DNA of 64,000 bases from assembly GCF_000208745.1 (NCBI RefSeq), contig NC_030851.1:14443044-14507043 (forward strand), in the 5' to 3' direction. Source of the DNA: Theobroma cacao. Taxonomy: Eukaryota; Streptophyta; Magnoliopsida; Malvales; Malvaceae. The notes beneath the pieces are model-generated. The model ran no database searches, was not told the DNA's origin, and saw nothing but the letters and a program-made list of their open reading frames with translations. Position 1 is the first letter of the stretch; each line of letters starts with the position of its first letter. Positions 58,387 to 64,000 of this stretch are shown here, in pieces. The position numbers were made by a program, and so were the translations under genes.

Positions 58387-59255
58387 AGGGTAGGATATAA
58401 GATATAATAAGACTCAAATCACCCTAAGCATATAATTATTCTAGAACCTATATAGCCTGACTTCTCTTCACCAAGTATACTCTTTTCTTTCCCTTCACTT
58501 TTCACTCATCAAGCATATATATATATATATATATATATTCGGATTCTCAAGTCCACACCCCCAAATTTATTTCTTTCAATGATAGTAAGATGAACACTTT
58601 ACATTGAATTTTGAATTTTGCTCCACGGTATATATATATATATATATATATATATTTGGATTCTCAAGTCAACACCCCAAAACTTATTTCTTTCAATGAT
58701 AGTAGGATGAACGCTTGACATTGAATTTTGAATTTCACTCCACTACATCTTCTCTATCTATTCATTGAATAATTCAACATATATTTCCTAAAACAACGTA
58801 TATGCTTAGGTGTGAGGGTTGTAGGATTAGAGCATTATTTAAAAGCTAAGATAACTTCTATGGCTGACAATTAGAAAATACAATTTTTTTTAGCTTAAAA
58901 GGTAATCTAGTGATAAAATTTAATTAGGTTAGCTTGAAAGGCTCAATCAATCCAAAGGTGGGCTAAATCATTTCCCTAACTAAGTGCAGCCTAAGATTTC
59001 ACCTCAGGATAGATCAAACAAATTCTAAAACTCTGAACATAGTCTAAAAATTTGCATGCACATAATCATTTTCTAAATGTACACAATAACTCAATAGAAG
59101 AGCTAAGGTGCTCAATTGTAGAATTTTCATCCTACAATAATGCCACACATCAGAATTCAACATATTACTTCAACTATATTCATGTTTTACTAAAAGTGAC
59201 AAGAATAATGAGACAACTAGGTTTCATCATTGGATAGGTAAATTAATTTCTATTA
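57793..59255 (-). mobile_element. Athila copy 4: polypurine tract and non-coding tail
   Basis: Begins with the reverse complement of the polypurine tract (TATCCCCAAACTTAACAC) and follows 10650-11790 and copy 2, up to TTCATCATTGGATAGG at 59223. It breaks off near 59255, just before the copia LTR. It carries two local duplications at TA tracts (58193-58743), absent from the other copies. Confidence 0.75.
58193..58743. repeat. Two segmental duplications joined by TG/TA microsatellites
   Basis: Unit A occurs at 58193-58325 and 58386-58518 (133 bp each, a few differences), separated by a (TG)n(TA)n tract of about 60 bp. Unit B occurs at 58541-58626 and 58658-58743 (86 bp each), separated by a (TA)n tract. 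Another TA run lies between A2 and B1. Copies 1 and 2 of the tail carry each unit once and lack the TA tracts. Confidence 0.85.
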
Positions 59256-59279
59256 GTGTATTTTCAAAATTAAAGGTTA

Positions 59280-60039
59280 TGTCACATGATGAAAAGCTAT
59301 CATTAGCTCAAAAGTTATGTCACGTAAAGTGACATAATGTGTCTACTAGATAATAGGCAAGTTTTCATGTGAATGGTTATGTCTCTGTAAAAATGACATT
59401 CAAAAGTTATGAGACATATTGAAAAGACACCATGGCTCAAAAGTTAAATGTGAAAAGTTATTGTTTCAAGTTATAACACAAAGGTTATAATTTATGGAAT
59501 GAATAGTTATATTTTCATAAGATAACTATTGAAACAATACCTTTATCCAAAAATTGTGTTTGGCAAAAATGTAGAGATATTTTTCAGACAAAAGGTGTCT
59601 TTATGAAAAGGTTGTGTCCTTGAAGAAGAGACACTTGGAAGCCTATATAAAGGGTTGTTCCCAACCATTTTGACACACCAAAATTCAGAGACAAAACAAG
59701 AGCAAAGAAAAGTTTTGTGTTTTATAAAAATAAACACTTAAGTTCCCACCAACTACAAAAGCTTCCAAATTCCTTATAATCTACTTGCTGCAGAAAGTAG
59801 ACTCTAAGGCTAAACAACTTTGTAAACCCTCGACTGTATCTAGCGGTCTACTCTCGTTAAGTGCAAGACGAAGTTAGACGTTGGCTTCATTGTATCCCTA
59901 AAACTATTTGCATTATTCCTCTTTGCATACCGAGTGGTGGGGGTGAAATAAGTCTTAAAGATAGTGTTTATTTAAAGGCTCACCTTGAAGTCAATTTTTC
60001 CTAATCTTGAATACCGAATAAACCCCTTTTGCACCAACA
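59280..60039 (+). mobile_element. 5' LTR of a Ty1/copia element (probable)
   Basis: Assigned from position: a non-coding TG...CA segment (TGTCACATGATG at 59280 to TTTTGCACCAACA at 60039) just upstream of a copia gag. It holds repeated AAAAGTTATGTCAC-like words at 59310-59420, a TATATAAAG at 59644-59652, and an ACTCTAAGGC...TTGTAAACCC leader. The expected ATTGGTATCAGAGC primer site is not visible after 60039, so the end is uncertain. Confidence 0.5.
59644..59652 (+). promoter_or_regulatory. TATA box of copia LTR
   Basis: TATATAAAG lies within AGCCTATATAAAGGGTTG, a typical plant TATA context, about 400 bp upstream of the gag start. Confidence 0.5.
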
Positions 60040-60057
60040 GTTTGAAGACTTATTTTC

Positions 60058-61594
60058 ATGGTATTCAAAATGGCTTCACTCAAAGAGAAGGCTACAAACG
60101 TTTTCAAGTTAGATCACTTTGAAGAAGGAAACTTTATTCGATGGCAGAAAAAGATGCGCTTCCTCCTCACAACTCGTAAAGTCGCATATGTTCTAGATAC
60201 ACCACGACCAAGTGAAGAAGGTGATGAAGAATCCATGGAAAGAAATCGTCAAAGGCAGAAATGGGATAATGATGACTACATATGCATGGGACACATTCTT
60301 AATGGAATGTCAGATGCATTGTTCGATGCGTACTAGAATGAAGCTAGTGCAAAACAACTCTAGGACAAGTTGGAAACAAGATACATGGCTGAAGATGCAA
60401 GCAACAAAAAAATTCCTGGTTAGTCATTTTAATAATTACAAAATGGTTGATAATCGTTCTGTTATGGAGCAATTGCATGAGCTTGAACGCATTCTAAATA
60501 CCTTTAAGCAATATGGTCTTAAAATGGATGAAATTATTGTGGTATCTTCAATAATTGATAAGCTTCCCCCTTCATGGAAAGACACTAAGAAAACTCTGAA
60601 ACATAAAAGGAGGATATGTCTCTCGAGGACCTTGGTAATCATCTTCGAATAGAAGAAGAATATAGAAATCAAGAAGAAGTCAAGCAAGTTGAAAAAGAAG
60701 AAGATTCTAATGAAAAGAATCTTGAGACTTCAAAGGTCCATGTGATGGAACACAAACCATCAAACAAGCCGGTCTCACACAACAAAAGAAAACATTTCGT
60801 GGGTATGAATGACAAAAGTCATAAGTTCAAAAGTAACAAAAAGGGGGCATGTTTCCATTGTAACAATCTTGGTCACTTTAAGGCAGAATGTAGACTTTTG
60901 AAAAACAAGACACAAGGTGTGAACAACCACAAGTTTGTTGCTATGATTTCTGAGGTCAATCTTCTCCAAAATGATGGAGCATGGTGGATTGACACTGGTG
61001 AAACAAATCATGTATGCAATAACAAAAGTTTCTTCAAGACTTTGGAAGAAGTTAATGATGGAAACGTGCTATACATGGGAAATTCCTTCACTACACAAGT
61101 TAAAGGAAAAGGCACCGTGGAACTCATGTTTACTTCTGGAAAAATACTTTACTAAACAATGTATATTATGTACCAGAAGTTAGAAAGAATCTTGTGTCAG
61201 GTGGCTTGTTGAATAAGTATAGCTTCAAATTAATATTTGAAGCAATAAGTTCATCTTTACAAAAGATGGACAATATGTGGGAAGTGGATATTATTGTGAA
61301 AACATGTTCAAGCTCAATACTAACAAGAATACTACTAGTTCTACTTATATTGATGCCTCGTTTAATGTTCATGATAGTAAAGCAATTCTGACTAATCTAT
61401 GGTATAATAGATTAGGTCATGTTCATTATAGAAGAATGCATGATATGGCTAAACTACAATTAATACCCAACATTGATGAAAATAATGATATGTGCAAGAC
61501 ATGCATGGTCACTAAAATCATAAGAAGTTCATTTCCTAAGGTAGAAAGAAGCTCCAAATTACTTGCATTAATACATTCTTGTTGGTCTTGTTAA
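60058..61594 (+). pseudogene. Ty1/copia gag-protease-integrase N-terminus, truncated
   Basis: Frame 1 opens at 60058 (the second ATG, 60070, starts the conserved part) with FKLDHFEEGNFIRWQKKMRF, a copia gag N-terminus. A TAG at 60334 and a frameshift in an A-run near 60405 lead to LHELERILNTFKQYGLKMDE and IIDKLPPSWKD; a second shift near 60608 returns to frame 1 (60616-61155) with MSLEDLGNHLRIEEEYRN. The zinc knuckle CFHCNNLGHFKAEC (60850-60891) is intact. The protease site reads WWIDTGETNHVCN, with D-T-G where these proteases usually have D-S-G. The integrase-proximal domain (61384-61580) has NLWYNRLGHVHYRRM and MCKTCMVTK. The element stops at 61594, cut by the LTR at 61597; core integrase and reverse transcriptase are absent. 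Confidence 0.88.
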
Positions 61595-61596
61595 TG

Positions 61597-62652
61597 TGTG
61601 TTAGGGGGGGTGAATAGCACAATTTGGCTCTTGACAATGAGTGGAACGAGTTTTTAGAACTCAAGAAATTAAAAGCAGAGTATAAGATGCACAACAACTT
61701 AGAGTGGTTTAGTCCAAGACCTACATCCACTACCTTGATTATCCAACCAAGGATTTCCCAACAATTCAATAAGAATCCGGTGAAATTCATAAACTTTCAC
61801 CAAGCTTTTACAATGGCATTTCGCAAGCTCAGCCACAACCTTTACACTAGTTTTTCCTGGGCTAAACTAAAACCTAAAGTGGTTTTCCAAGGCTCAACCA
61901 CAACCTACAACATTCAAGCTTTTCCAAGCTTGAACAACCCCTTAGAGTGACTCCCTCACTCTAAGTATACAAGAAGAAGTGGTAAAAGAAAGTACCTATG
62001 ATCGTTGGATGATCTGATTGATACAAGATTTAGTGCTAAACACAAATGCAAAGGGTAGGCGTTAAAGTACAAACAAGTGCAGTGAAGCTTTTCTGGTTTT
62101 TTTACTTTCTATAGCTCAAATCTCATTCAAAGCTTCTAAAAACTTATTTTTCATTGTTGAAAGACCTTTTTATACTTGGAGAAGCAACTTTGATGGCAGT
62201 TTGGCAGTTTATATTCGTTAGAAACAGTTGAGGATGAGTTCTAGCCATTAATCTATCTTATAGTGTTTTGGTTCAAATTGCAGACAAAGAGCTCTTAGTC
62301 GACTAACTTGGTTGACTAAGTTGATTATGTTTCTGGTTTACAGATTCTGGCAGAGAGAACTTAGTCGATTGACTTGGTTGACTAAGTTGGTTATGTTTCT
62401 CAAATTCTTCAGCCCGCCATTTCTCCAATTTGAAATTTGATCAACCAATGTTCTTCCTTGTTAAACCAACAAGCTTCCTCCTTGTTATTCAGTTACATCT
62501 TGTTAATTTTATCCCTATTTTTCTCTCAAAAATACTCTTTGAAGATTTAAGAAATTAATTTCACATATTAATTTCTTGCACACTCAAGTAAAGGTATTAA
62601 ACACAAATAAATGGGAATGTTTTATTTTCATCAAAAACTAATGGAGCCAACA
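61597..62652 (-). mobile_element. 3' LTR of a SIRE-like copia element, minus strand
   Basis: On the plus strand it starts TGTGTTAGGGGGGGTGAATAG, the reverse complement of the 'CTATTCACCCCCC' block typical near the 3' end of these LTRs, and ends GGAGCCAACA at 62652. The minus-strand LTR therefore starts TGTTGGCTCC, right after a polypurine tract. Two diverged ~60-bp units with TTAGTCGACTAACTTGG and GACTAAGTTGGTTATG lie at 62287-62400. The 108-aa ORF at 61624-61950 is in the LTR and has no counterpart I recognise. Confidence 0.75.
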
Positions 62653-62668
62653 ATCTCTCCCTTTTTTA
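62653..62668 (-). promoter_or_regulatory. Polypurine tract of SIRE-like element
   Basis: The minus strand reads CATAAAAAAGGGAGAGAT just before TGTTGG, matching the 'ATCAAAAAGGGGGAGATTG' motif before the 3' LTR of SIRE-type elements. Further GGGGGAGC repeats on the same strand lie at 62746-62775. Confidence 0.75.
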
Positions 62669-63350
62669 TGATGACAAAACACTCATTGATTACAACATAG
62701 TGTCATTTTAAAATCTTTTTAGTTTTCTGCAGGAATTAAGGATTGCTCCCCCTAAGTATAAGCTCCCCCTTAGTGTGTGCATATTTTGCTTATTTTATTT
62801 CAGCCAGTTTTATTCTCATCATATAGAAAATGATATTGTATATTTAGAGAATATATATGTGCAGTAATATAAAGTGATTTGTATCCAGAGATTTCAGCTG
62901 CAAAGTTTTGACAGATTTTTATCTATGTTCCAACAGCTGTCAACAATCACAATCTACATCATCCACATATCAATTGATATGCTATATGCTTTATCCATAA
63001 CTTATTCTCATTAGACATTATATAAACATCATCTACCAGCATGTAAATCCATATCAGCATACTAGCAGTAGATTTTGTTTATGACAGTCAACATATCAAA
63101 ATATCAGCATACTTTAGTTTACAGCAGTTAAATATCATAAACATATCAGCATTTATATTTCACACACATCCACATAAATAACAAAATTAAAGCTAAGTGA
63201 ATAAGTGCCACTAAAGCATAAATAACAGTTGAATAAAAAGTATTTCGAAAATGCCCCTGGACTAGTTATGCTTCTCATCTCTTATTTCTCTAATTTCATG
63301 CTCCTCTGGTTCTGCCTTCTTTCCTTTCCTAGGTTCTTAGTTCCTCTACC
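62669..63350 (-). other. SIRE-like 3' untranslated region
   Basis: Non-coding on both strands, between the 3'-terminal ORF and the polypurine tract. It carries two GGGGGAGC copies near the tract and a loose array of CATATCAGCATACTAG-like words at 63010-63150. No other structure was seen. Confidence 0.5.
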
Positions 63351-63896
63351 CTAACATTTTTTTATTTTTTTAAACATTATTTTCTGGTTCCTGCTCCCCG
63401 GTACCACACTACTCCCCTTTTTTGTTAGCATCAAAGGAGGGGGATTCTTCTCATCAGATGAAGTAGAGGGAGAGGATTTAGTTTCATAGAAAGGGTTAAG
63501 AAGAAATAGAGAGGGTTCTCGAAGAGGAGATGACTTTCTAGGAGAGGAATCTGGAGAAGATCTGTTTGTAACATGAATTGGACTATGAGGAGAAAAGGCT
63601 AAAACTGGTTTGGACTTCTCTGCCAATCTAAAAGACTTTCTTCTTTTGAGAAAAGTTGTCTTGGTTGCCATAGTCTTCCTTCCTTTGGTTGGTTGTTTTG
63701 CCTCAACTGGTGGTGCTGTGGTAGCTTCTAGTTTCCCTATTTTTTCCTTTAATTTGGGAGTTGAAGCAGGTTTCTTTTCTTTTCTTACATTTGCACCAAC
63801 CTTCTGAGTTGCTGTCTTGACAGTGTCTTTTTTAGCTTGTTCCTTTCTGACCATTTGATGAAAAATGTCCATAATGGAAACTTCCTCTAAATTCAA
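63351..63896 (-). CDS. 3'-terminal ORF of SIRE-like copia element (accessory/env-like position), partial
   Basis: 181 codons; the first listed codon is TTG (63894-63896), and the first ATG lies eight codons in, at SIMDIF. Upstream the same frame stays open to the window edge except for one TAG at 63906-63908, so the true protein is longer and starts outside. The product is lysine/serine/proline-rich with no clear domain: a basic region (TKTTFLKRRKSFRLAEK, about residues 78-94), then S-P-rich repeats (SSPDSSPRKSSP) and an acidic DEK patch. Its place between pol and the 3' LTR is where SIRE-type elements carry an env-like or accessory ORF; the composition does not show a signal peptide or membrane segment. 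Function unknown; possibly a pseudogene because of the TAG. Confidence 0.55.
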   Translation of the reverse strand: MNLEEVSIMDIFHQMVRKEQAKKDTVKTATQKVGANVRKEKKPASTPKLKEKIGKLEATTAPPVEAKQPTKGRKTMATKTTFLKRRKSFRLAEKSKPVLAFSPHSPIHVTNRSSPDSSPRKSSPLREPSLFLLNPFYETKSSPSTSSDEKNPPPLMLTKKGSSVVPGSRNQKIMFKKIKKC

Positions 63897-64000
63897 AGAA
63901 GAGGCCTACTGTTTCTCAGTTTCTGCACCAACTACTTCAGTCCCTTGTTCTGAGTCATTTTTGGTTTGAGGTTCAAGGGAGGGTGATTTGGCTAGTTGTT

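Noticed and set aside
62280..62410. Paired GACTAAGTTGGTTATG units as a regulatory operator
   Set aside because: Only two diverged copies inside an LTR, with no further evidence; treated as a local tandem duplication.

Overview
The window is AT-rich plant nuclear DNA made almost entirely of decayed, nested LTR retrotransposons plus one DNA transposon. I found no intact host gene, no rRNA gene and no confident tRNA gene. The retroelement types (chromodomain Ty3/gypsy, Athila-type Ty3/gypsy with tRNA-Asp-like priming and a third ORF, SIRE-type Ty1/copia, another Ty1/copia) point to an angiosperm, probably a eudicot. The density of solo LTRs and nesting suggests heterochromatin, possibly pericentromeric. 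The species cannot be fixed. The short motifs repeated in the LTRs (ATCGATA and CTCGCTGCAGCGAG) remind me of Malvaceae genomes, but that is only an impression.

Layout. 1-5050: LTR fragments and a solo LTR (target duplication GTACA) in unassigned sequence. 5051-18272: a minus-strand Athila-type element with both LTRs (3' LTR 5051-10649, 5' LTR 16633-18272), a primer site, gag, protease, the C-terminal end of integrase and a third ORF. Reverse transcriptase/RNase H is missing, and the 3' LTR holds two other LTR insertions. 18273-22708: the 3' end of a gypsy element (integrase trace, polypurine tract, 3.5 kb LTR). 22709-32524: SIRE-type copia material (primer site, gag without pol, long LTR), broken by a 2.86 kb hAT-like element (25621-28479, 8-bp duplication TGCAAAAA) and a 2.6 kb solo LTR (29251-31871). 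32525-35917: an LTR rich in ATCGATAG.

35924-45413: a second Athila-type copy (3' LTR, tail, third ORF) carrying two solo LTRs in the same minus orientation, each with a perfect 5-bp duplication (TAAGG, CAAAG). 45414-46793: fused fragments of two further Athila LTRs. 46794-57792: a fourth Athila LTR split by an internally deleted chromovirus (47197-53928, duplication ACAAA) and a solo LTR (53969-56620). 57793-59255: the tail of that fourth copy, with two local duplications at TA-dinucleotide tracts. 59280-61594: a dead Ty1/copia element (LTR, gag, protease, start of integrase), cut by a minus-strand SIRE-like 3' LTR (61597-62652) whose 3'-terminal ORF runs off the right edge.

The elements do not work together. 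Each is disrupted by stops, frameshifts or deletion, and the window is best read as a layered insertion history. Nothing here looks like a new functional system. The most useful observations are the recurrent third ORF with a probable intron, the internal palindromic arrays of the LTRs, the structured hAT element, and assembly artefacts at the three single-N positions.
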